NCBI RefSeq assembly: GCF_004366595.1
Contig: NZ_SORE01000017.1
Location: forward strand, 62,001-126,000
Direction: 5' to 3'
Length of the DNA: 64,000 nucleotides
Origin: Paraburkholderia rhizosphaerae
Lineage (GTDB): Bacteria; Pseudomonadota; Gammaproteobacteria; Burkholderiales; Burkholderiaceae
Below the pieces are notes generated by a model. That model had not been told where the DNA came from and made no database searches. It saw only the letters and a program-made list of their open reading frames with translations. The translations under genes and the position numbers were made by a program. Positions within the stretch are counted from its first letter, which is position 1. Each line of letters starts with the position of its first letter. Positions 34,527 through 42,470 of the stretch are shown here, piece after piece.

Positions 34527-34790
34527 TCACCGGGGCGCGCGCAGTAATGCTTCAACGAGCCTTTGCCCGGCCGCATATCCGCCCATCAGCGCGTCGGCCT
34601 CGGTATGGAACGCTTCGCCGGTTCTGCCGGCGAGGTGCAACGGAGCCGTCAACGGCACCGCCTCGCGTTTGCTCGCGACCTGCACTGTCGCGAGAAAACC
34701 TGACCCGCCCGGCACGCTGCGTTGGATAAGTACGCTCGCTTCCACCGCGATGCTAACGGCAAATCCCTTGTACTCGTAGATGCGAAACAT
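34527..34790 (-). CDS. Small hypothetical protein, 87 aa
   Basis: Not recognised. The start at 34790 (FRIYEYKGFAVSIAVEA) is likely, but no clear ribosome site exists; an ATG seven codons upstream is possible. It has a beta-strand-rich N-terminus and a helical C-terminus (GEAFHTEADALMGGYAAGQRLVEALL), resembling short uncharacterised Burkholderia proteins. It lies convergent with gcd, whose stop is 75 bp away. Confidence 0.55.
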   Translation of the reverse strand: MFRIYEYKGFAVSIAVEASVLIQRSVPGGSGFLATVQVASKREAVPLTAPLHLAGRTGEAFHTEADALMGGYAAGQRLVEALLRAPR

Positions 34791-35168
34791 GGTGGTTCTG
34801 TTCGATAACATCCGATACAGGCAGGCTATGCCAGCCTGGACACGCGGTGTTTGTTCGAATCGCGAGGTTTTCGGACAATACTCGCCGACGTGCTAACCGC
34901 GCTCGCTACCCGTGCAGCAGAACGCCCGCGACGAGCATGCTACGTTCGCCGGCAACGGCACTGCACATACGGCGGCCCCGACCAGCATTATCGATTGACG
35001 GCGGGCAAGCAAACCACGTACCGTAGGCTTGCGGATCGAAACCACCGTCCGATGCCCAAACTGGGCACACCGCGTGCGTGCCGTCAGAAACGATAGCAGC
35101 ACGATAGCAACGCTTGACTCAACACGCTTGCCACACCCCAGGCGAAAGCCGCCCAATCAAGGACCTTC
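34791..35168. other. Intergenic region, about 380 bp
   Basis: No gene is supported. A short hairpin TGCCCA-aac-TGGGCA lies at 35053-35067 and a TTGACT element near 35114 could be the -35 box of the gene at 35169; no convincing -10 was found. Confidence 0.35.
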
Positions 35169-35414
35169 ATGACTAATAGCGCGCTCTATCTGCAGGGCAA
35201 TTATTTCTTCCTGATCGACGCGCACTGCGCGGAGTCAGGCCGTTGGGAAGTGGACGTCACGTTCTCGCTGTGTGCGGATTACAAGCAGACAACTGGAGAT
35301 ATCAGGAAGTCCATGCAGCATATGTCCGCCACGTTCCCGAGTGAAGCGATTGCTCATGTGCAGGGGTGCGCATGGGCGAGAAACGAAGCAAGCCGTGGCA
35401 TTGCGGGGCTTTAG
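35169..35414 (+). CDS. Small hypothetical protein, 81 aa
   Basis: Not recognised. The ATG at 35169 follows AAGGACC, a plausible ribosome site. It is a soluble protein with beta strands (ALYLQGNYFFLIDAHC, RWEVDVTFSLCADY), two cysteines and a helical end. No neighbours in the same operon. The sequence downstream is non-coding up to the minus-strand terminator at 35467. Confidence 0.5.
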   Translation: MTNSALYLQGNYFFLIDAHCAESGRWEVDVTFSLCADYKQTTGDIRKSMQHMSATFPSEAIAHVQGCAWARNEASRGIAGL

Positions 35415-35466
35415 TCAGGCGACCGTGTAAAACGTACACAAGATCGGTTCACAGGTACCGTCGCGC

Positions 35467-35491
35467 AAAAAAGAGCGGCCACGAAGGCCGC
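35467..35491 (-). terminator. Intrinsic terminator for the degenerate receiver gene
   Basis: Read on the minus strand, GCGGCC-ttcgt-GGCCGC (35491-35475) is followed by TC then six T (35472-35467). It is a classic terminator about 120 bp after the stop at 35612, and ends the minus-strand transcript from the 35612-36298 gene. Confidence 0.75.
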
Positions 35492-35611
35492 CTCATGCCG
35501 TACCGGGAAGGCCGCTCAAAGGCCACGCCGCAAGGCGAGGAGTGCAAGCGGACGGTGCCATGCCCTTCACGGAACCGGACAATTGAACGGGTTGGCCGAT
35601 GCCTGCGGCCG

Positions 35612-36298
35612 TTAGTTAACAGGTTGCAGCGCCTCCATCAAAATTCGCAGCGGTGCGGGCTTACGCAGCGTGACATCCAGCAGCCTGTTCTGCGAGACCA
35701 TCCGCGGCCGCGAGGCAAGACCGACGACTCGCGCGCCGCGCATCCTTTGCCGGACCCTCACCGCGTATGCAATCTTCCTGCCGAAGCGCGTATCCAGATC
35801 GAGCAGCACAGCCTCCGGCGCGAAACGCGTCAACATCGCGTCGAGTTCGGTGCGGCCCTGCGCGGACATCACCCGATAGCCTTTCAAACGCAGCAGCAAT
35901 GCGTATGACGCAGCGATCGGTTCGCACGCGCTTACCACGATCAGTACACGCCGCGGCGGTAGCGCGCGGGCCCGGGTGCACACTGCGTCGCTGCGCAATT
36001 GCATTTCATTGGACAGCCACACCAGTCTTGCACGGCGATAGGTATCGAGCGCCTGCGCGAATTCGATCGAATCCACGCCGCTTGAATCTTCGACCCGATG
36101 CATCTTCTCCGTGACGGACTGCAGCGTCGCAAGCGACGCTTCAAATTCACGACACGCACGCTCGCTGATGCCCGCCGGCACCGGTACCGCATCGCTGCCG
36201 CGCTTGAACTGACTCCGTCCGATTGTTTCGCGTGAATGCTTCGATGGCCATCTACGCATGACTGTGACCATAGTCCGTCCCTCGTACCGGTTGGCCAT
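35612..36298 (-). CDS. Degenerate response-regulator-like protein
   Basis: 228 aa. Residues about 115-225 follow the receiver fold (RVLIVVSACEPIAASYALLL, LKGYRVMSAQGRTELDAML, EAVLLDLDT, VTLRKPAPLRILMEAL). The acidic pair that normally follows the first strand is replaced by VVSAC, so magnesium binding is unlikely, although an Asp in LLDLD and the Lys remain. The N-terminal half is helical (ERACREFEASLATLQSVTEK), possibly a dimerisation segment. No output domain is seen. Just upstream of the dead recombinase/CheB pair, it may be a pseudo-receiver in the same pathway. Confidence 0.6.
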   Translation of the reverse strand: MANRYEGRTMVTVMRRWPSKHSRETIGRSQFKRGSDAVPVPAGISERACREFEASLATLQSVTEKMHRVEDSSGVDSIEFAQALDTYRRARLVWLSNEMQLRSDAVCTRARALPPRRVLIVVSACEPIAASYALLLRLKGYRVMSAQGRTELDAMLTRFAPEAVLLDLDTRFGRKIAYAVRVRQRMRGARVVGLASRPRMVSQNRLLDVTLRKPAPLRILMEALQPVN

Positions 36299-36459
36299 CG
36301 CGGCTACTGCGTTCGTTCACGGCATCACCGGCGCAATTCATGTTACGCAAACCGCAGCGCGACGTGGTGTCCGAAACCATCGGTCTGCGGGCATGCGCGT
36401 GGGCGCGGCCCGCATGCGCGAATGCCCGGATCAAAGCAGACGTTTTGCATCGTCGACGT

Positions 36460-37104
36460 TTAAGTAGCGGCCGCGTTTTCGCCGACCAGGCGGATGCGCA
36501 GCACGGTCTGGCGCGACGTGCCGAACCTGCGTGCGACTTCACTGACGGACTGGCCTTTGTCCAGCGATTGCAGCACGCGCTGACGCTGCTGAACCGTCAG
36601 CGACGGCGGTCTGCCCGTCGGTTTGCCCTCGGCGCGCAACGCCGCGAGACCGTCCTTGCTGCGCAGGCTCCGGCACGCGACATCGAGCCGCGCCAGCGCA
36701 CGCAGCGCCTTCACCACAGGTGCCTCCGGCAGCGCGGCCAGATCGGCGCGTCCGACTTCGACGCAGCGGATCGATACCTTCGCTTTGCGGGCTTGCATCA
36801 ACGTGTCGAGAATATCGCGCGCGCTACAGCCAAGCGCCGCGAATTCGAGCACGGCGAGGGTATGGCGAGGCATAAGGCGCCGCAACAGGCTTTGCAGTTC
36901 CGGCCGCTCGCGCGCCGGTGTATAAGCCGGCACATCTTCGGTTGTGAGCCGGCCAAGCGCGACCGTATAGCCGGCCTTGTCGAGTTCGATCAACTCATGC
37001 TCGCGCTCGAACGGATCCGCCGCGCCCAGCAGATAGATATGAACTTTCCCGACGCTCGCGTCGCGGGCGATCGGCCCGCCCGCACTGCGCACGCTTCGTC
37101 TCAT
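36460..37104 (-). CDS. Catalytically dead serine-recombinase-like protein with HTH
   Basis: 214 aa. Residues 20-150 have the resolvase fold (VHIYLLGAADPFEREHELIE, RPELQSLLRRLMPRHTLAVL), but the catalytic Ser is replaced (Ala28 in YLLGA where the family has YARVS). The Asp/Arg motif DRLGRS is EFAALGCS (87-94), so strand exchange is not expected. Residues 164-205 are an intact Hin-type helix-turn-helix (GRPPSLTVQQRQRVLQSL). The ATG overlaps the stop of the CheB-type gene (ATGA), so the two are made together. A transcription regulator derived from a recombinase is likely. Confidence 0.75.
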   Translation of the reverse strand: MRRSVRSAGGPIARDASVGKVHIYLLGAADPFEREHELIELDKAGYTVALGRLTTEDVPAYTPARERPELQSLLRRLMPRHTLAVLEFAALGCSARDILDTLMQARKAKVSIRCVEVGRADLAALPEAPVVKALRALARLDVACRSLRSKDGLAALRAEGKPTGRPPSLTVQQRQRVLQSLDKGQSVSEVARRFGTSRQTVLRIRLVGENAAAT

Positions 37105-38114
37105 TCAGCCTCCCGTCCTCGCAGCGCACCGGCACGCTCGACCGCCGCGCGCAACAGATCGGACAACGCCTGCGCGTCGTTGATCCGCAGGTCCTCGGCG
37201 GATGCGGCGGTCGCGTCGCCCGCGCGCGTGGCGGATTGCCGCCGCTCGCGCGCCAGCACGACGCATTCGTTGACCGCGCGAATCGCCATCCAGATCGACT
37301 GTTCGGTCCGCTGCACGATCGCCTCGTCGAGCGAGCGTATCGAATATGCGTGACCCGTGTGACACCGGTAGCGCGGCGGATGGATGTCGCGCAGGCGCCA
37401 GAGCACGCCGCCGCAATCCGGACACGTCAACGCGGACCGTACCGCAATGCCGTCCAGTTCGTCCAGTCCTACCCGCTCGCCTGATGCGATCTGCGCCTCG
37501 GTGCGCAGCGCAGCATGATCGATATCGTCGGGGTCCGGCGCAATGCGCGGCGCGCCCTGCACGGCCGCGACGATTGCGTCCGCGAGCGCGTCGGCCAGCG
37601 CGATTGCATCGGCGCCCGCCGCTTTCAATGCGGCGCGCGGCATCGATGACACCTCGCAGTCGGCGGGGTCCTGCACGATGCCGTAACCGCCGTGCGCGCG
37701 GACCATCGCGAGCCCGGCCGCGCCGTCGTCGAGATCGCCGCTCAGCACGACGCCCACCACCCGTTCGCCGTATTGCATCGCCGCCGAACGGAACAGCGGA
37801 TCGGCCGCCGGCCGCGCGAAGTTTTCCGCCGCCGCGCCGCTCAACTGAAACCGGCCTTTGTTCATTAACAAATGACGGTCAGGCGGCGCAAGGTAGATGT
37901 GCCCGGGCTGCGGCACGTCGCCGTGAGAAGCATGGCAGGCCGGCAATGGCCCCCAGCACGACAATAGTTCGGGCAGCCGGCTCGCGTGCCGCCCTATGTG
38001 AACTACGATAGAAATGATAGCGGGCAGGTCGGCCGGCAAACGGGCGACGAGCGTTCGCAGCACATGAAATGCACCGCTGGACGCGGCTATTACGACGACG
38101 TCACGGCGCTTCAT
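37101..38114 (-). CDS. CheB-type methylesterase with C-terminal zinc ribbon
   Basis: 337 aa. The catalytic domain (3-190) has Ser12 (VIAASSGA), His39 (IVVHIGRHAS) and Asp130 (GVVLSGDLDDGAAGL), the CheB methylesterase triad, but no receiver domain. Residues 231-255 form a likely zinc site CPDC-x16-C-x3-H (CPDCGGVLWRL, YRCHTGHAY). The C-terminus is helical. Such stand-alone CheB proteins act on chemoreceptor-like glutamates or unknown targets. It is divergent from the CheB-CheR hybrid kinase at 38309 and coupled to the dead recombinase downstream. Confidence 0.85.
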   Translation of the reverse strand: MKRRDVVVIAASSGAFHVLRTLVARLPADLPAIISIVVHIGRHASRLPELLSCWGPLPACHASHGDVPQPGHIYLAPPDRHLLMNKGRFQLSGAAAENFARPAADPLFRSAAMQYGERVVGVVLSGDLDDGAAGLAMVRAHGGYGIVQDPADCEVSSMPRAALKAAGADAIALADALADAIVAAVQGAPRIAPDPDDIDHAALRTEAQIASGERVGLDELDGIAVRSALTCPDCGGVLWRLRDIHPPRYRCHTGHAYSIRSLDEAIVQRTEQSIWMAIRAVNECVVLARERRQSATRAGDATAASAEDLRINDAQALSDLLRAAVERAGALRGREAE

Positions 38115-38308
38115 GAAGACCTCCAGAGCACGTTGTGCAGCAAACGGCGGACCTGACCTGCGCTGCACATCTTGCTCTGCCTTTGGCGCGATATTTGCGA
38201 ATAACGGCTGTCGACGGATAATAGGGTCCCGCCATATCAGGCCTGCCCGCTTTCCCCCGTAGGGCGGTCGATGAGAAGGCGCCCGATCCACTTCAGGGAC
38301 ATGTAGCC

Positions 38309-41300
38309 ATGCCTAAACCACGCGGGCAATCGCTGCCTAGCCAGGCGCGGCATTCGATCGTCGGGATCGGTGCGTCGGCCGGCGGATTGAATGCGCTCCT
38401 GCAATTCTTCGAGGCGCTGCCTGCCCATACGTCGATGTCGTTCGTTGTGATCGTGCATCTGTCGCCCGATCACGAAAGCAACTTGCCGGCGCTTTTGCAA
38501 AAAGCGACCGACATGCCGGTCATTCAGGTGACGACCGAGACGCCGATCGAACCGAACCATGTGTATCTGATCGCGCCATCGCTTGAATTGACAATGGTCG
38601 ACGACATGCTGCGCATTGAACGCCAGACGCCCGAAGAAGGCCGCCGTGCGGCAATCGACCTGTTTTTCCGCACACTTGCCGAAGCGCACCGCGAACGTTC
38701 GATCGGCATCGTGCTGTCGGGTGCGGGTTCAGACGGCTCGGTCGGCCTGTCGCGCGTGAAGGAAATGGGCGGCATCACGTTCGCACAGGACCCGGCCGAA
38801 GCCGAATACGACAGCATGCCACGCAGCGCGATCGCGACCGGCATGGTCGACTTCGTGCTAGCGGCGGCCGAAATGCCACAGCGCCTGATGGACCTATGGA
38901 ACACCACGAAGCAGATCCAGTTGCCCGATGCGGCAGAAATCGACGAACGCAACGCGGAAGTCAGCGAAAGCACCGAGCGCGCACTGCGCGAGATCATGGT
39001 GATTCTGCGCACCCGCACCGCGCACGACTTCCGCCATTACAAGCGGGCGACCGTGTTGCGCCGGATCGAGCGGCGCCTTCAGGTGAACGGGCTAACCGAT
39101 CTGCAGGCGTATCGGGATTTCCTCCATCTGCATCCGGACGAGACCCAGGCGCTGCTGCAGGACATGCTGATCAGCGTGACGAATTTCTTCCGCGACCGCG
39201 AGGCCTTCGACGTCCTCGAAAAAGACGTGCTACCGAAAATTTTCGAAGGCCGCAACGAGCAGGACCGCATTCGCGTGTGGTCGGTCGGCTGCGCGACCGG
39301 CGAAGAGGCGTATTCGCTTGCGATCCTGCTGCAGGAACGTTCGCTGAAGTCCACCGATGGCCTGACCTTCCAGGTCTTCGCGACCGACATCGACGAACGC
39401 GCGATTTCTTTCGCGCGCAATGGCCTGTATCCGGACTCGATCCTCGCGGACGTGTCGCCGGTGCGCGTGCGGCAGTTCTTCACAAAAGACGCCGCACACT
39501 ATCGCGTGAAAAAGGAATTGCGCGAGCACATGCTGTTCGCGCACCACAACGTGCTGAGCGATCCGCCGTTTTCGCGGCTCGATCTGATCTGCTGCCGCAA
39601 CCTGCTCATTTATCTCGACCGCGAAGCGCAGATCGACATCCTGAAGATGTTCCACTTCGCGCTGCGTCCGGGCGGCATCCTGTTTCTCGGCAGTTCCGAA
39701 TCGGCGGACAGCGTCAGTTCGATGTTCACGGTCATCGATAAACGCAACCGGATCTACCGCGCGAACAGGGCTGTGCGAGGTGATACGCCGATGCCGGTGT
39801 CGATCGCGGGCACGATCGGTTCGCGGCCGATGGTCGCGACCGTGCAGCCGCCGGGGCGCCGCCGCTTCTCGTTTGGCGATTTGCACCAGCGCCTCGTCGA
39901 GCAATATGCGCCGCCCAGCGTGCTCGTGAGCCGCGAATCGGAAATCGTCCATCTGTCGGACCGCGCGGGCCGCTTCCTGCAGTACTCGGGTGGCGAGCCG
40001 TCGCACAATATCGTGGCCGCGGTACGACCGGAACTGCGCCTCGAACTGCGCACGGCAATCTACCAGGCGCTGCACACGAACCGCAGCGTCGAAGCGCGTC
40101 GCGTGCGGATCGAGCGCGACGGACGCTCGTATTTCGTCAATATGACCGCGCGCCCGGTGCACGATCCGGAAACCAATGCGGACTTTGTGCTTGTGCTGTT
40201 CGATGAGGTCGAGGACAGCATGGGTGGCGCGGAAACCGTGACGTCGAGCGATCCGCAGAAAGACCCGCTTATCAGCCAGCTCGAGCGCGAATTGCAACGC
40301 ACGAAGGAGCAGTTGCAATCGACGATCGAGCAATCCGAAACCTCGACCGAGGAATTGAAAGCGTCAAACGAGGAATTGCAGGCGATCAACGAGGAACTGC
40401 GTTCCGCGACCGAAGAGCTCGAAACCAGCAAGGAAGAACTGCAGTCGATCAACGAGGAACTGACCACCGTCAATGCGGAGTTGAAGTCGAAGGTCGAAGA
40501 AACCGGCAAGATTAACGACGACTTGCAGAATCTGATCGCCGCGAACGATATCGGCACGATCTTCGTGGACCGCAATATCTGCATCAAGCGCTATACGCCG
40601 CGTGCGACCGACGTGTTCAGCATTATCCCGTCGGATATCGGCCGCTCGCTGCTCGACATCACGCACCGGCTCGAATACGCGAAGCTCGCGGACGACGCCG
40701 CCGAAGCGTTCGATTCGCTACGGCTGATCGAACGCGAACTGCGCAGCAACGACGGGCGCTGGTACCTCGCGCGCTTCGTCCCGTACCGCACGACCGAAGA
40801 CCGCATCGACGGCGCGGTGCTGTCGTTTATCGACATCACCGAGCGGCGCAATGCGGAAGACCGGCTGCGCGACGGCGAGCGGCGCATGCGTATCGTCGCG
40901 GAAAGCACGAAGGACTACGCGATCATCACGTTCGACGACGAAGGCCTGATTACCAGCTGGAACGCGGGCGCGCAGCGCATTTTCGGCTATACGGAAGAGG
41001 AAATGCTCGGCCAGCCGGCCGACGTGCTGTCGACCGACGAAGACCGCGCGAGCGCCGTCGCGCAACGCGAGTTCGACGAGGCGCGCCGCTTCGGCCGCAC
41101 TGAAGAGGAACGCTGGCACCGCCGCAAGGACGGTTCGCGCTTCTTCGCGGGCGGCGTGCTGTCGCGCCTGAACGAAGACGGCCTGCGCGGCTTTGCGAAA
41201 ATCACCCGCGACCTCGGCGAGCTGGTGCGCAGCGGCGAGGCGGTCACGCTACGCACACCCGGCGATGCCGCGCACAATGCCGGCGAACGCGACGCACAGT

Positions 41301-42415
41301 TGCGCCGCGACGAATTCCTCGCAGTCGTGTCGCACGAGCTGAAGCACCCGCTCAATCTGATTGCCGCGAGCGCCGAGCTGATCGCGCGCGCGCCGCAGAC
41401 GAGCGGCAATCTGAACCTGTCGCGCGCAAGCGATACGATCCGGCGCACCGTGATGAGCCAGGCGCAGATCATCGACGATCTGCTCGACATTTCGCGCGTC
41501 CGTACCGGCAAGCTATCGATCGTCCGCACCGCGGTCGATATGCGCGAAATCGTGCAACGTGTCGCAAGCGCGGTGAAGAACGATGTCGCGCAACGCAATA
41601 TTGGGCTGAACCTGGTGGTGACGGACCAACCCGTGATCATTCACGCAGACATCACGCGTATCGAACAGATCGTCTGGAACCTGGTCAGCAACGCAATGAA
41701 ATTCACGAGCCATGGCGCAATCGACATTGCGCTGCAACTGGACAACGGCAATGCAGTGCTGCGCGTTACCGATACCGGTAGCGGCATCGATCCCGAACAG
41801 ATTCCGCATATCTTCGATATGTACCGGCAAAGCCGTCATTCGGTCGGACGGCGCAGCGGTCTCGGCATCGGGCTTACGCTGGTGCGCGAGCTGGTGAACG
41901 TGCATAACGGCACCGTGAAAGCAGAATCGGAAGGACTGGGCCGCGGCGCATCGTTTACGGTCGAGTTGCCGACGCACCGGCCATTGTTCCATGTCAGCTC
42001 GGCGGACCAGGCCGCGCCGGCGTCGCTCAGAAGCATGCGCGTGCTGATGGTCGACGACGACGCGGCGACCGTCGAAACCTTCAAGCTGCTGCTCGAAAGC
42101 GAGGGCGCGACGGTGCAGACCGCGACCAGCGGCACGCAAGCGCTGGCGCTGCTCGATAGCGAAGCGCCGGACGTCGTGCTGTCCGATCTCGGGATGCCCG
42201 ATATGGACGGCTTCCAGCTGATCGACCAGATTCGCAAACGGCCCGGCTTCGAGCGCGTGATCTGCATCGCGCTGAGCGGTTTCGGCCAGGACGCGGATGT
42301 CGCGCGCGCGAAGGATGCGGGGTTCGACGCGCATCTTAAGAAGCCGGTGATGCTCGAAGATCTGCTTGCGGCGTTCTCCCGCTTGCGCGGCACGCGGCCA
42401 CAACAGACCGCGTAA
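38309..42415 (+). CDS. CheB-CheR-PAS-histidine kinase-receiver fusion protein
   Basis: 1368 aa. CheB domain 14-200 has Ser23 (IGASAGG), His50 (VIVHLSPD) and Asp141 (SGAGSDG). CheR methyltransferase spans about 215-490 with VWSVGCATGEEAYSLA. A PAS-like segment follows, then a long coiled coil (about 650-740, ASNEELQAINEELRSATEE), two PAS domains (about 745-975), HisKA with SHELKHPLN near 1008, HATPase (1110-1220) and a receiver (1240-1362) with VVLSDLGMPDMDG intact. The combination links methyl-group chemistry to phosphotransfer in one cytoplasmic protein. Substrates are unknown. It converges with a paralogue 55 bp away. Confidence 0.92.
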   Translation: MPKPRGQSLPSQARHSIVGIGASAGGLNALLQFFEALPAHTSMSFVVIVHLSPDHESNLPALLQKATDMPVIQVTTETPIEPNHVYLIAPSLELTMVDDMLRIERQTPEEGRRAAIDLFFRTLAEAHRERSIGIVLSGAGSDGSVGLSRVKEMGGITFAQDPAEAEYDSMPRSAIATGMVDFVLAAAEMPQRLMDLWNTTKQIQLPDAAEIDERNAEVSESTERALREIMVILRTRTAHDFRHYKRATVLRRIERRLQVNGLTDLQAYRDFLHLHPDETQALLQDMLISVTNFFRDREAFDVLEKDVLPKIFEGRNEQDRIRVWSVGCATGEEAYSLAILLQERSLKSTDGLTFQVFATDIDERAISFARNGLYPDSILADVSPVRVRQFFTKDAAHYRVKKELREHMLFAHHNVLSDPPFSRLDLICCRNLLIYLDREAQIDILKMFHFALRPGGILFLGSSESADSVSSMFTVIDKRNRIYRANRAVRGDTPMPVSIAGTIGSRPMVATVQPPGRRRFSFGDLHQRLVEQYAPPSVLVSRESEIVHLSDRAGRFLQYSGGEPSHNIVAAVRPELRLELRTAIYQALHTNRSVEARRVRIERDGRSYFVNMTARPVHDPETNADFVLVLFDEVEDSMGGAETVTSSDPQKDPLISQLERELQRTKEQLQSTIEQSETSTEELKASNEELQAINEELRSATEELETSKEELQSINEELTTVNAELKSKVEETGKINDDLQNLIAANDIGTIFVDRNICIKRYTPRATDVFSIIPSDIGRSLLDITHRLEYAKLADDAAEAFDSLRLIERELRSNDGRWYLARFVPYRTTEDRIDGAVLSFIDITERRNAEDRLRDGERRMRIVAESTKDYAIITFDDEGLITSWNAGAQRIFGYTEEEMLGQPADVLSTDEDRASAVAQREFDEARRFGRTEEERWHRRKDGSRFFAGGVLSRLNEDGLRGFAKITRDLGELVRSGEAVTLRTPGDAAHNAGERDAQLRRDEFLAVVSHELKHPLNLIAASAELIARAPQTSGNLNLSRASDTIRRTVMSQAQIIDDLLDISRVRTGKLSIVRTAVDMREIVQRVASAVKNDVAQRNIGLNLVVTDQPVIIHADITRIEQIVWNLVSNAMKFTSHGAIDIALQLDNGNAVLRVTDTGSGIDPEQIPHIFDMYRQSRHSVGRRSGLGIGLTLVRELVNVHNGTVKAESEGLGRGASFTVELPTHRPLFHVSSADQAAPASLRSMRVLMVDDDAATVETFKLLLESEGATVQTATSGTQALALLDSEAPDVVLSDLGMPDMDGFQLIDQIRKRPGFERVICIALSGFGQDADVARAKDAGFDAHLKKPVMLEDLLAAFSRLRGTRPQQTA

Positions 42416-42434
42416 GCGCGCGCAATCCGCAGCC

Positions 42435-42469
42435 CCCGCACCTCACGCGAGTCGCGCGCGAGGTGCGGG
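42435..42469. terminator. Shared terminator between the two giant hybrid kinases
   Basis: CCCGCACCTC (42435-42444) and GAGGTGCGGG (42460-42469) form a perfect 10-bp stem around an inner CGCG stem. It lies exactly between the converging stops at 42415 and 42471, so it can end both transcripts. Confidence 0.7.
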
Positions 42470-42470
42470 T

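Noticed and set aside
39230-40333. Large antisense frames inside the hybrid kinase
   Set aside because: High GC produces long stop-free frames opposite real genes; the His/Arg-rich translation has no domain or start signal.
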